This document shows positions 21,867 to 32,599 of a stretch of DNA of 64,000 nt, piece by piece. Numbering within the stretch: the stretch's first letter is position 1; every line of letters begins with the position of its first letter. A program made the position numbers and the translations under genes. The DNA comes from Talinum fruticosum (lineage: Eukaryota > Streptophyta > Magnoliopsida > Caryophyllales > Talinaceae), in assembly GCA_021018815.1 (NCBI GenBank), contig JAITYX010000010.1:5332001-5396000 (forward strand). Direction: 5' to 3'. The notes beneath the pieces were generated by a model, which saw nothing but the letters and a program-made list of their open reading frames with translations, ran no database searches and was not told the origin of the DNA.

Positions 21867-23468
21867 TGAAGGTTTGCTCTGGGAGAGGCTAAATCACCCT
21901 AGAGGGGGTGAATAGGGTGATGAAGAAATTTGCTTGAATTTAAAGTAGATATGAATCCGAGGTGAGCGAGAGTCAAGGATGAGCTAAGAAAAGTACTAAC
22001 TCGGAATTTAGTGAAGAGTGAAGAAACATATTAAGCGGAACTTTGAAACAATCCGAGTCTAAAATGCACTCGGAAAAGTAATAACTCGGAAAGTACGTGG
22101 AAACCCTCCCGGGGCGAGAAAATCACGGACCGTGCTAATCCAAGCACGAAGTCAAATCCACTATTTTGAGTCCACAAAATTCAGTAGGTCGACTCAACCC
22201 GAGTTGCTCCCTTAGACAACTCCTTACAAGTTTTTCCTAAACTCGTAAATTATCTTATCCGATCTATTACTTCCTAACCGAGATCGCCCTTACAGTTAGG
22301 GACAACCGAGCTGAGTTAACCCTTACAGCTCAGTCAAGGGACCTTACTTAGAGAGTAAGAAAGAGAGTGTTTGTAATCGAGTACAAGACCTTACAACTCG
22401 GAGAAATAATAAATACGGAATTGGAGTTGTAAGTAGAAGATTGAGAATGAATACAATGACTTTTGTTCAAGTATGTGTATTAACAGTTGGTTCAACAATC
22501 TTCAAATCTTGAAAGTTGTCTTTTATTTATAGATGACCAAGCAGCTTAGCCGTTGTGTCCATCTTCCGAGAAGTCCCTTGTGACCGTTGTAATAGATTTT
22601 CCGAGTCACTCAGAAAATATCCGTTGAGATATGAACGTTGGACAACGGCTCTTGACTTTTTGGAAGTCCCAAAACCACTAGTGGTGTCTTTGAAAGTAAG
22701 GTGAAAACCACCGTAGAGCTTAGTGTTACGAGTTTTCTAGTTTTGGAAACGGACAACCCCGACACAGTTGTCCGGGGCTAGGTCGGAGGTGGAAAAAGCC
22801 TTGTCTGCCGGTGATTTGACGTTTTCAAGCCGGTTACTTTTGCAATTCAAAAATAGGATAACCTCGTTTGAGTAACCTACAAAAGTAAATCAATTTGGTT
22901 CTCAAAATATAAAATACTTTGGTCCAAGATTAGACACGGATAATAACGTAATTAATATAATTAAGTGACTAATTATCCGAGTCGGAAAAGGAATGGAATT
23001 TTCCGAGTCTAATATCCATGAGACTCGAATTCCATCCGAGTCGATCTAAAAGAGAATCAAGTTAGATAAAGAATATTAGAGTAAACAAACTTGATCTAGA
23101 CTAAACAAAGTTCAAACAAAATATGCTCGACTTAGAAGAATGAATTAACATGGTAATTCTTGGAACACGAAGTCGGACCCGAGTTTATGTGCGTGAAATA
23201 AAGTGTTTGAACATGCGATATATCCGAGTGTTGAGTGACTCGGAATTGAGTGTGAAGTGGCATGTAGGAGTATGTTTTCCGAGTCGATCGAGTCAAGCGT
23301 AAACATATATAATAGTTTCTATAACACTCGGAGAAAATGTTATATCACTCAGAAAAGTTTCTAAGGCACATGGAATGACTTGAAATCAAAACCTTATAAG
23401 ATATGGAGTCTTATACTTGATTCCTCGATGTAACTCAGAAAAGTGTAAGTACAAAGTATGAGTCTTCA
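21867..23468 (-). mobile_element. Solo LTR, copia-like family, copy 1 (1602 bp)
   Basis: Starts TGAAGGTTTGCTC and ends GAGTCTTCA, so the outer bases are inverted (TGAAG/CTTCA). It matches 41885-43491 over its whole length in the same orientation. Flanks are ATTAA (21862-21866) and ATTAT (23469-23473), a five-base duplication with one change or slipped microsatellite. Minus orientation is inferred: read backwards it has a TATA-like CTATAAATAG near 22530 and ends with CCCTATTCACCCCCTCTAGGG-style sequence, a common 3' end of plant copia LTRs. No internal region remains. Confidence 0.8.
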
Positions 23469-23528
<60 letters not shown>

Positions 23529-23537
23529 TTGTCATTG

Positions 23538-23578
<41 letters not shown>
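23469..23578. repeat. (ATT)n then (TA)n microsatellites
   Basis: ATT units to 23527 and TA units at about 23537-23578. A plus-strand frame of poly-Leu and poly-Ile/Tyr across it is an artefact. Confidence 0.95.
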
Positions 23579-23579
<1 letters not shown>

Positions 23580-23582
<3 letters not shown>

Positions 23583-24892
23583 ACATCATCACACCAGAGA
23601 AATGGGAGGGCATATGCGTCATTCCATGATCATATTATTTTTCAACCCTAAAAAAGAACTTTCTCGTCGGATTTGCCCTTAAACTTTTATCCAAAGCTCA
23701 AATGTTGCATAAAATATAAATATAAAGAACGAGCTATAAGTCTAATACATTACCCTTGTACTATAAAACATATTTTTTAAAAGCTAGTGAGTGCTCTCAT
23801 ATATCCAAAGTTGGTTTCAAGAATTATTCATGTGCAAAATTGTAACAAGAAATTTATTAAGCATTCATTTTTAGCCAGTTTAGGACTCAGTATATACATT
23901 TTATCATTGCTAATATATGAGATCATCATAAATGAATATAAATAATTCATTCGTCATGATCGATCAAGGATGACTCGTATTGATTGTAACAGTGATCTGT
24001 AACTATATAAGTATCTGTGACTAATTTACTATAAGTTGTTAAGTGGGTCCCAATGGTTTCACACCAAATTAAAAATTTAAACTTATTGATAAAGTTAATC
24101 ATTTTCGAAAAGGTACAAGCAATTACATAGTTATGAACAACAAATATTTCCGGCAGGCCTTAAATTTCTATGAACTTCAATTTTATTTGATTTTCATTAA
24201 AAATTTTGAAAAGGGTCACTAATTAATTTTATTTTTATAATTATTTATTTTTTTACTTTTATTATTTCTAATTAATTTATAATGATTATAAATTATAAAT
24301 TCTATAATTTATTATAAATAGTAAGTAGATATTTTTTTTATTTTTTTTCTTTTAATTAATATACCTTTCATTCTTTATGTCCATTATATTTAATTTTTTT
24401 AAGATTAAATATAGTTACTAATATTTTATGAGACATACGAATAGTCTCAACATTAAATTGAATTAAAATTGTATTAAATTTACTCATTTAACATCGTACA
24501 TGACATCTTACGTGTCGCTCGTACATTATTTAGACTCAACTTTTAATATATATATCTTATAAAATATTGTAAATTTCCTTAAAAAGTTAAACATTTCGTA
24601 CTCGTTAGACTAATTCAAATATCTATGCTATGCTAATGAACTTTTTCATTCAAATATACCATTGACTTTATTCAGTTTAACTTCGAAAAACTTAATTCTC
24701 ATGCTAGTCTTTACTTGATTTTTCCTAATGCCTCGTTAACTCTTTCTAATAATATTTGTAAGGCTAAATTCACACTGAATCCCGTTTTCACCTTTTAAAT
24801 ATATGAAGTTCTTTAGTTTCCGTATATTTCTCAATCATTCATTCATCGTGAATGCAATTTAGCTATAATGTGTTTCTTGATGGGCATTATAA

Positions 24893-24975
<83 letters not shown>

Positions 24976-25603
24976 GAATCAAGGTCTAAAAGTATTGTTA
25001 TTTTTTTTCAATAAATTTTCTCTCCTTTTTGTAAGAGTCTTGTTTCTCATCTTTGTGCGAGTTATTTCTCTTGTCAATACGTGCAAGTTTTATTAGAATT
25101 ATTGATTCGATTGGATAGTATATTTTTGATATTTTTAGTAGTTAGTTTTATTGATTTTGATTGAGAATGATTCAACAATAAAATTTCATATAGCTCAATC
25201 AAAGTGATATTTTCTTCAAATTGGATCCGTTATATCACATAGAGATCTATTATATGAAATTATACAATAACTCGCTGATATTCGAGAAAGACATATTAAA
25301 GTCGAAGAACTCGATTTGTGGACAGATTGATGCTACAAGTATGGAGTTGAGCGGAAATATATTACCATTAACTTTGTCGAAATAGAGATATGTTTTGTTA
25401 TTTTAGATTTATTCTAGTTGGAGAATTATCTTTGTAGATGCCATATGGATTTTTATTAATGAAATTTCTCTTTTATCAAAAAATAATAATATATATATGT
25501 ATTTGCATGTAATTATATGTGCTAAGATACATTTATAAATTCCTTACTCGATATGTATTTGCACATAATTATTTGTGTTAAGATACATTTATAAATTCCT
25601 TAC
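23580..25603. other. AT-rich intergenic DNA left of the Tat element
   Basis: No gene. It holds a long TA run (24894-24973), a LINE- or SINE-like tail near 25425-25480 (TTTTTATTAATGAAATTTC followed by an A-rich end) and a tandem duplication of about 57 bp at 25490-25603 containing AAGATACATTTATAAATTCC twice. The tail call is weak. Confidence 0.5.
24894..24973. repeat. (TA)n microsatellite
   Basis: About 40 TA units without interruption, the longest TA run in the window. Confidence 0.95.
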
Positions 25604-26155
25604 CGATATGGCAATTTTCCGGACAACTTTAGCTCATCTCGCCAACGTCACTAGCCAATAAAGCCCGATCCATTGCATAGTTGAGGTACAAGCCTAAGTC
25701 ACCTTTAAACGAGCCTAGTAAGGCCCGAAGCCCGCTAGGGTTAGGGTTTGACACCTTATTACGGTAAAATTACTACTCTAACCTTCATTTAATTCTCTTA
25801 TAAATACTCACCAACCCCAATACCACATCATATGATAGCTTTACTACTCCCAAGAATTACTACTCTTGGAAAAAGCCTTTATTCTCCCTATCCTAGAGAA
25901 AAAGCCTTTCTAGCCTTAGTAAGCAACCCAAATCCCTAAATTTTCCCTTCGCGAACATCCAGGAAGATTCTCCCCGATTTGCTCTTTCAATAGCGATGAT
26001 CATTGACTTCGGCGTCGGAGGGGCGTTCCCGGGATCCACCCCGGGGCTTTCCTTTTACAGGAATCCGTTGCCACCACATGGAATTCATCTGTCCGAGTCA
26101 CACCGCCACAACGAAGCATTAAATCCATTCTCTCGAATCATCTTCCACATCAACA
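25604..26155 (+). repeat. 5' LTR of the Tat element
   Basis: Aligns end to end with 52159-52713. The first base is C where the 3' LTR has the T of TG. A TATA-like TATAAATACTCACCAA lies at about 25800. The end is TTCCACATCAACA. Confidence 0.85.
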
Positions 26156-26166
26156 TCGAAATATTT

Positions 26167-26184
26167 TGGCGCTGTCCGTGGGGA
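26167..26184 (+). promoter_or_regulatory. Primer-binding site of the Tat element
   Basis: TGGCGCTGTCCGTGGGGA stands 11 bases after the LTR. It resembles the TGGCGCCGT..GGGGA-type sites of Tat and Athila elements that pair with a tRNA 3' end. Confidence 0.8.
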
Positions 26185-27198
26185 GAACGATAGCATATGG
26201 TTGCTAGCGGTACTCGGTGGTGATAAAAATGACACGTGACGTAAACGATCCTCCCATTCCTCAACCTCATAGTTCCTTGCCTACGGGGGCTAATCCAGCG
26301 AGCGTCCCCACGGGCAATCGACAACCTCAGCCTGAGGGGTACGTCACTTTAGGGGTGCTACAAAACCTAATTGAGACCCTAAAAACTACCGTAGCACAGC
26401 AAGTGCGGGAGCAAGTGCCAGCGACCATGGAGCAGCGCTTGCCCCTCATGCCTTTTCACTATACCTCTACTCCCGGGTACAGCACAACCTCCTGGGGAGG
26501 TCAGTCCGTTGGTCATTTCTCAGGAGGTATACCCTCGCATGCTACCCCGACATAACTAGTCGAAACGCCAACTACTCCCCGCTCGAACAGCCAAGTGCTC
26601 CTCCGACAAGGCGTCATGAGGAAGGTGATGCTAGGGGATTGTCGAGGCAAAGAGAGCTCTTCATATAGCTAATGAAAAGATTGTCACCTCGCACACAGCC
26701 TCGACCCCTATGCCACCCACAACAGGCGTTCTTCCTGGTTTGAGGGTCATGGCGATGCCCTTGGCCCGAACGAGGAGCAAAGGGCTCAAGGAAGTAGGAG
26801 GTCCGTCGGCCTTGCACGATTAGCTACGCACGACCACAATTCTCAACGAGCCTACAATGCTCCTAGGCACGACCAAGATCGAGTCTATCATCGAGAGCGT
26901 AAGCGATCAAGGGAAACGTATCATGGGCAATCGGCTATGAAAGGTCCGGAGAAGTCGGAGAGGGCGTAGCACACCCCCTCGATCCGAGTGGAGGAAAAAC
27001 CCTTCCTTGCTTGGAAGTACCACAACTTTAACCTTGCGCCGTCCCCATATCCGACTCGACTTATTCCCGACTCATCCCACGTTTACCACACCGTTCTCCG
27101 GAAAGATTATGAATGCTCCACAAATGAAGAAGATAAGAGTACCGGACATTGATCCGTACAATGGGATGACTAATCCCGAAGATCACCTAGCATACTAT

Positions 27199-29226
27199 TA
27201 TAAACACCTAAAACATGTCATCCTTATCTCTTTTATTTACGTAATTTATTTTGTTGGCCTAATGATGAAATCTCGATCCTGTTTGTGGATTTGGATCGGG
27301 ATCTGTATTTGATTCTCTGTGATGGAAGCCGGTAAACCATAAAAAACCCTTTAGCACCAAATAAAATAACCTTTTGCCTTGGTTCCGTCCAAAAATCCTT
27401 TTTCTTTTGGACGGTCCCAGCCCGGTCAACCCTCCAAAGTCAACGGTGGCCAGCGCCGTGTACAAGGCTTTGCTACGCTCAAAACGCTGCGTTTTGTGTC
27501 ATTAGCATCCAACGAAGACATCGAACTCAAGTCATCCGTACGACGTCATATGGTCGGTGCCGCGTTTCATGATCAAAAGCATCAAAATGCTGCGTTTTGC
27601 TCCAAGAAGTCCAACCGAGACACGAAGCTTATCCTCACAAAATGACATCGTAGAGTCAAGGGCCACGCACAAGGCGCAACTACACCGAAACGCTGCGTTT
27701 TGCTCGGAGTTTAGCTGCAACATTGAAAAGGGTGAAGGATCTGTACAACGCCGTTTAGGTCCGGCACCTGCGCACCACGGCTCAAATCCCGAGACTCGGT
27801 TCAATCTTGTTTTTTGGTTTGGTTTTTGTGATGAAGGACTCGTACAACGTCGTTTAGGTCCAGACTCGCGCACCATGGCTCAAATCCCGGGACTCGGTTC
27901 AATCTTTTTTGGTTTGGTTTTTGTGATTTTTAGCTGGTTTTTGTTCATTTCCGGATGGATACTTAAGCCTTAATCTTAGGTCATTTGTGATCTAATCCTG
28001 TCTTATACATGGCTCTCATTTGGCATACGGCTCATTTCTATGCCTCATGTCTGCTGAAGTTAAACTAAGAGCTACTCGAATGTACTATCCGGTATACTAT
28101 GTTCAATCCTTAATACTCGCTTCAACCATACACATTTCCTTACTCATCTTCACAAAAACCACAAAAAGCCTCTCTTGATTCACCACCGTCGCACTTTCAA
28201 ATCCAGTTCGAGATCCGGATCAGCAGGTGGGACAACCCGAGGGCGCCATTTCGACCTTCACCGTGGTCTATTAAATTTTTATTATTTATTGTTTTGGTAT
28301 TGTGGAGAAAAGATGTATCGTATTTAATTCCTCCTCGCCCAATGTAACTTTTATTTTCGCTTTCGTTTATTTTCGCTTTTCTTTTCTTTCTTTATTACTT
28401 TCGTTTATCGCTTTTCATATCTACTTTTACTACTTTTGTTAGTATGCTTTGTTTGCTTTTAATTTCGTATCTAATTATGGTGTGTTCCTATTTTTAATGC
28501 ATTGTCTAAACTTACCTCTCAAACTAGTAAAGGCCGTCTTTTGACGGGCGAAACAGAAAGACTTTCCCTACGTTTCGTACCCTCACCCCCAAAACTAGAT
28601 TCTCGGTTCTAGATCGATGGAGTGCATTTTAAACCTCTTCCAAGCTTAGTTTCCCATACTAAGATTAGAAGAGTATTTCTTTATTTTATTTTTGTTGGTT
28701 TTTGTTCTTAAACCGATCGGCGACTCCGTTTTATGATTTATTTCTCTTAATATGCTTCTCGGCTTTTCTAACTAAAAATAAAAGAAAAGGTTTTCGGATC
28801 CGCCAGTTAGGCTAGAGGCCGAGACTCGATCATCTCGATCCGGCGCCGCCTACCATACTGGCTGGCTTTCGCCGGCGTCGGACGGTCAGTGGGTAGGGCT
28901 TCGGTCCAAGCCGGTGTTTTCACACCTGGTTTGGCCCTAAAGCCCTATAGCGGAATCTAATAAACCCTAATTTGTTTTTTTTTCAGTTGTTAAATAATAT
29001 CCCGAGATTTCGAAAACAATTCCTAAAATAAAATGATTAATAAAACCACCATTCAACCTTAATTTATTTTAAATCGGCTTTCCCAACTCGAGAATCTTAA
29101 TAAGAGATTCATCCCCACTTTTAAAAAATCAATCTTTAAAACTCAAATCATTTCCATCTTCAAAAAGAGAAAATTCCGCCATGGGAAAGCTCGAGCCCGC
29201 GAGGTACGCGGATCGTGGTTCCTACA
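27199..29226. mobile_element. Solo-LTR-like insertion in gag, 2028 bp, ACTAT target duplication
   Basis: ACTAT stands at 27194-27198 and 29227-29231. The insert begins TATAAACACC (TG changed to TA) and ends CCTACA, consistent with a worn TG..CA LTR. Removing it restores reading continuity in gag, which confirms the boundaries. It contains palindromic AAACGCTGCGTTT words, a tandem duplication (27745-27927) and gypsy-like LTR text near 28560-28720. Frames at 27379-27973 on either strand are not genes. Confidence 0.8.
27745..27927. repeat. Tandem duplication, about 97 bp unit
   Basis: Two units share GTACAACG(C/T)CGTTTAGGTCC, GGCTCAAATCCC, ACTCGGTTCAATCTT and TTTGGTTTGGTTTTTGTGA, starting near 27745 and 27842. 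Confidence 0.85.
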
Positions 29227-30029
29227 ACTATAAATCTCACATGTACGTACAAGACAGGGATGATGCAACCTACTGCCAATTCTTCCCTGCCACTCTGAAA
29301 GGGTTCGCGCAGAAATGGTTTAATGGTCTCCCTCGGGAAGCATCTCCTCATTTAAAGAGTTGTGTGAAAAGTTTGTCGCATAATTCATCTTGAGTTGTAA
29401 GAAGAAGAAGACTAGCATCCATTTCTCTAGATCAAGTAAGGTAGGTATGAGACCCTCAAGGATTATGTCCAAAGGTTTCATGGAGATGCCATCCTTATCC
29501 ACGACTTGCAAAACGCAGTTGCCTATACCTTCTTCCTTAATGGACTCGAAGTAGAAGATTCAAATTTTCCCTCGTTGAACAAAAAGTGTACACTCCGGCA
29601 AAAGCACTCCGAAAGCGACCAAATTTATCTAAGCCATGGAGATATGCGTAGAGGAAGGAGAAGAGGCCTAGAGGAAATGAGGGACTGAAAATTCAATCCT
29701 AGAAATGAAAAGAAGTCTAAGCGGAATGAAGTAGATCACCACTTCAATACCAACTGCGAAGCATTCTTATCGAGATCAAGGGGCACCCCATGCTGAAAAA
29801 GCCGACACCCATGACCTCTTCGGCCAAAGCGTGAACCTCCAACAAGTATTGTGAGTTTAATGAACAAACTGGACACAACACTTCCAAGTGTCATGCGTTA
29901 AGAAAGGCGCTTGGGGACTTGTCGGACAATAGGCAAATTGATCGCTTTCTCAAGAAAGATACTTGCAAAACACAAGGAGGTTCTTCAAGATAGGAAGATA
30001 AGCACTATGATGATGATGATTCCACTAGG

Positions 30030-30560
30030 GTTATGGCCACCATCGCTAGGGGCTTCGTAGGGGCATGACCCCTCTTCCTGGAAAGCCCATCTCTAGAGCG
30101 CTCAACAGGTCCTAATCATCGGCCAACCCCACTTATGAAGGTTCCCATAATGACCTTCGAGAGAACAAGATTTGAAAGGCATGGCCACCCTACATGATGA
30201 TCCCTTGGTTGTCACACTCGAAAATCTTAGACACCATAGTCCGAAAGATCCTTGTGGATATGGGGAGCTTGGGGAGCTCGGTGGACATCATCACCATGGA
30301 ATACCTAAGTCGGTTGAAGTACACCCCTATACTCTCATCCCCTCGTTAATCCTATCCTTGGATTCGGGTGGCAGACGATACACACTATAGGCGTGGTCCG
30401 TATAGCGGTCGGGATCAAAAAGGGCCAGGGCCGGAGCATCGAAGTAAACTTTTTAGTAGTTGACGTACCTTCCGTCTACAATGTCATCATTGGGCGCCCC
30501 ACCCTCAATCAGTGCCCGCTTTGGGAGCTAGATCAAAGACATGGGCTGTAGGCAAGATTT
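30030..30560 (+). pseudogene. Tat aspartic protease remnant
   Basis: Between gag and RT, a shifted frame at about 30205-30310 reads KILDTIVRKILVDMGS, then LGSSVDIITMEYL, the active-site region of a retroviral-type aspartic protease. Farther on come VRIAVGI, NFLVVDVPSVYNVIIGRPTL (about 30440-30510), the conserved IIGRP end of the fold. The usual D-T/S-G triad is D-M-G here and GS-LGS looks like a small duplication. Both changes should kill the enzyme, which would have cut the polyprotein. The open frame at 30172-30390 is one base out of phase. Confidence 0.75.
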
Positions 30561-30739
30561 ATGGAGACCAAAAACCGCACAAGAATGTTATGTCGTAAGC
30601 CTTCGACCTTTGATGGAGAAGAAGGAGGAGAAGGGGAAGGCCCAAGATGATCCTAAAGGGAAGAAGCCAAAGGTAAAACCTCTACCAAGATTCTCGAAAC
30701 TATAATGGTGTGCTTTACCACCATAGAAGATCATGGTAG

Positions 30740-32110
30740 GGTCCGGCCTACGCCTTCGAAGACATCAAACTCATCCCCTTCAAGGAAGCATGCCCCGATC
30801 GCTCCGTGCAAGTGGGCAAGAACCTCCATAAGCGGATCAAAGAGAGCCTTACCCGTCTCCTCAAAGAGTACAAAAATGTCTTTGCTTTTGGACCAGGAGA
30901 GATGTGAGGGTTAAGCCTAAAGTTCATGGAGAACAAGTTGAACGTCGACCCCTCTCACAAACCTGTCATTCGAAACGAAGACATCCGGGGGTAGAATGCG
31001 GTGCGGACGTGGTTGAGGAGGTCAAGAAGCTGCTTGAAGCGGGGTTCATTTGGGAGTGTCGGTATCCCAGTGGATCACTAATGTGGTCTTGGTGAAATCC
31101 TTTGCCGAAGATTGAAAAGCTCGTAGATGCTACAGGGGGCACACCCTTTTCGGCTTCATGGATGCTTTATCGGGATATCACCAGATCCCCTAAGTAAGGA
31201 AGACTAGGAGAAAACGACCTCCATTACCTATCAAGGCTTGTAGTGTACAATGTCAATGTCTTTTAGATTCAAGAATACCGGAGCCACCTATCAAATCTTT
31301 GCCCATCTCATCGGAAAAATCATGGAAGTGTATGTTGACGACATGATCTTCAAAAGAAAATGGGACCTCGACCACGTCTCCAGCCTCCGGAAGACGTTCG
31401 AAGTCTATGAAAGATTCGAGAACTGCACATTCGGAGTCAAAGTAGGGAAGTTCTCGGGTTTCATGATCAATCATAGAGGGATCGAAGCAAACCCCGACAA
31501 GGTGTGAGCGAGTGCTTGATATAAAGTCCCTTAGCACGATGAATAGAGGTTCGAAGTTGACAGGGTATATGGCTGCTTTAGGTGGATTCATGTTAAGATT
31601 CGCAGACAAATGTCAACCTTTCTTTAAGGTCCTTAAGAGAAGGGCCAATTTCGAGTGGGACTCGATGCGGAAAAACGTTTTCCCAACTGAAAGTGTACTT
31701 AGCTCAACTTCCTAAGATTGCAAGTTCCACTCAAGGGAGCCCCTACCCTTTTATCTTGCGATATCGGACCAAGTAATGAGTGCGATCCTCCTTATGGAAC
31801 AAGACAATAAACAGATTCCGGTTTATTATGTCAGCCATGCTCTCGAAGGCGTCGAGCTCCGCTATCCTCTAATCGATAAGTTTGCATACGCCCTCCTGCT
31901 AGCTAGTAGGAAATTACGCCCTTACTTTGAGGCGCACAAAGTAACGATCCTTATCGACCAGCTTTTGAAGAATGTACTTGGAAATTTGAAAGTTACGGGA
32001 GAATGTTAAATTGGGCCACCGAGTTGACTTTGTATGGCCTAGAGTTCCAGCCTCGAAGAGCGATCAAGGCTCAAGCATTGGCTGACTTCATAGCTGAATA
32101 GTCACGCCAT
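30740..32110 (+). pseudogene. Tat reverse transcriptase and first RNase H, broken
   Basis: Pieces in several frames give HKRIKESLTRLLKEYKNVFA, then the RT palm strings FMDALSGYHQI (about 31155-31190) and, in the open frame 31250-31507, FRNTGATYQ-like sequence, MEVYVDDMIFK with the catalytic YVDD, then GKFSGFMINHRGIEANPDKV. RNase H follows: AAL-GGF at 31570-31610, then 31776-31960 with IPVYYVSHALEGVELRYPL and KLRPYFEAHKV, ending in ALADFIAE near 32085. The order and wording are those of Tat/Athila pol. Stops at several points and missing stretches in the fingers make it inactive. Confidence 0.85.
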
Positions 32111-32124
32111 GACCATCTCACACC

Positions 32125-32598
32125 ATGACTATCGAGTATTGGACCCTCTACGTAGATTGTTTTGCGACCAAGGATGGGAGCGAAGCATGGCTAGTCATTA
32201 CTTCACCGACAGGAGAAAGTTATGAGCATGCGAGGCTTCCTAGCAAGCCTAGATCTTTGCTATTCAGCGGGAGCAAGCTCGGTAAAGGCTTACTCGATTC
32301 TCAACTTGTGGTCTCCCAATTGAACGGAGAGTGTGAAGCTCGGGACGAGGGTATGATAGAATACCTCAAAAACGTTGAGGCAACGGGCGACTCCAACACT
32401 TCAAAATCTTACATGTCCCCCACTCGGAAAACAGGCGAGGCAAATGCTCTCTCTAAGCTAGCCAATTCCTCGATTGATGGACAACCAAAGAAGATCTGGT
32501 GTGAAGTGCTTGGGGATAGAAGTATTGACACTATGGAGGTTATGTGGTTAGACGAAGCAGCACTTGGATGGATCCCTCAACAAATACCTTTCCAATGA
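32125..32598 (+). pseudogene. Second (archaeal-type) RNase H of the Tat element
   Basis: An open frame of 157 codons begins near MTIEYWTLYVDCFATKDGSE, matching the WTLYVDGSS start of the extra RNase H domain that marks Tat elements, followed by VITSPTGESYEHA. The middle, KGLLDSQLVVSQLNGE and MIEYLKNV, is the C-terminal half. The segment that usually carries NNEAEYEAL and the second catalytic acid is replaced by a shifted reading (RLPSKPRSLLFSGSKL), so a frameshift pair hides it. It would trim RNA during reverse transcription. This domain places the element in Tat rather than Athila. Confidence 0.8.
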
Positions 32599-32599
32599 A

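Larger units (their letters stand above)
26229..29990 (+). pseudogene. Tat gag, broken and split by an LTR insertion
   Basis: The first frame starts at ATG 26229 (MTRDVNDPPIPQPHSSLP) and runs to a stop at 26553. Frameshifted remains follow. Around 27120-27198 the capsid-like PDIDPYNGMTNPEDHL appears and is cut by the insertion at 27199. It resumes at 29232 with YVQDRDDATYCQFFPATLK, KGFAQKWFNGLP, then in another frame LKDYVQRFHGDA and NAVAYTFFLNGLE. Near 29850-29930 a region with CEFNEQTGHNTSKCHALRKA resembles the zinc-binding end of Tat gag. Gag would form the virus-like particle. Stops and at least three frame changes make it inactive. Confidence 0.8.

Noticed and set aside
23458..23682. Poly-Leu, poly-Ile/Tyr frame
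   Set aside because: Translation of (ATT)n and (TA)n microsatellites.
27557..27973. 138-codon plus and 114-codon minus frames
   Set aside because: They lie in a repeat-bearing LTR-like insert and translate its tandem duplication.
28712..28722. GGCGACTCC, resembling a gypsy primer-binding site
   Set aside because: No LTR end stands directly before it and the flanking ACTAT duplications include it within one LTR-like insert.
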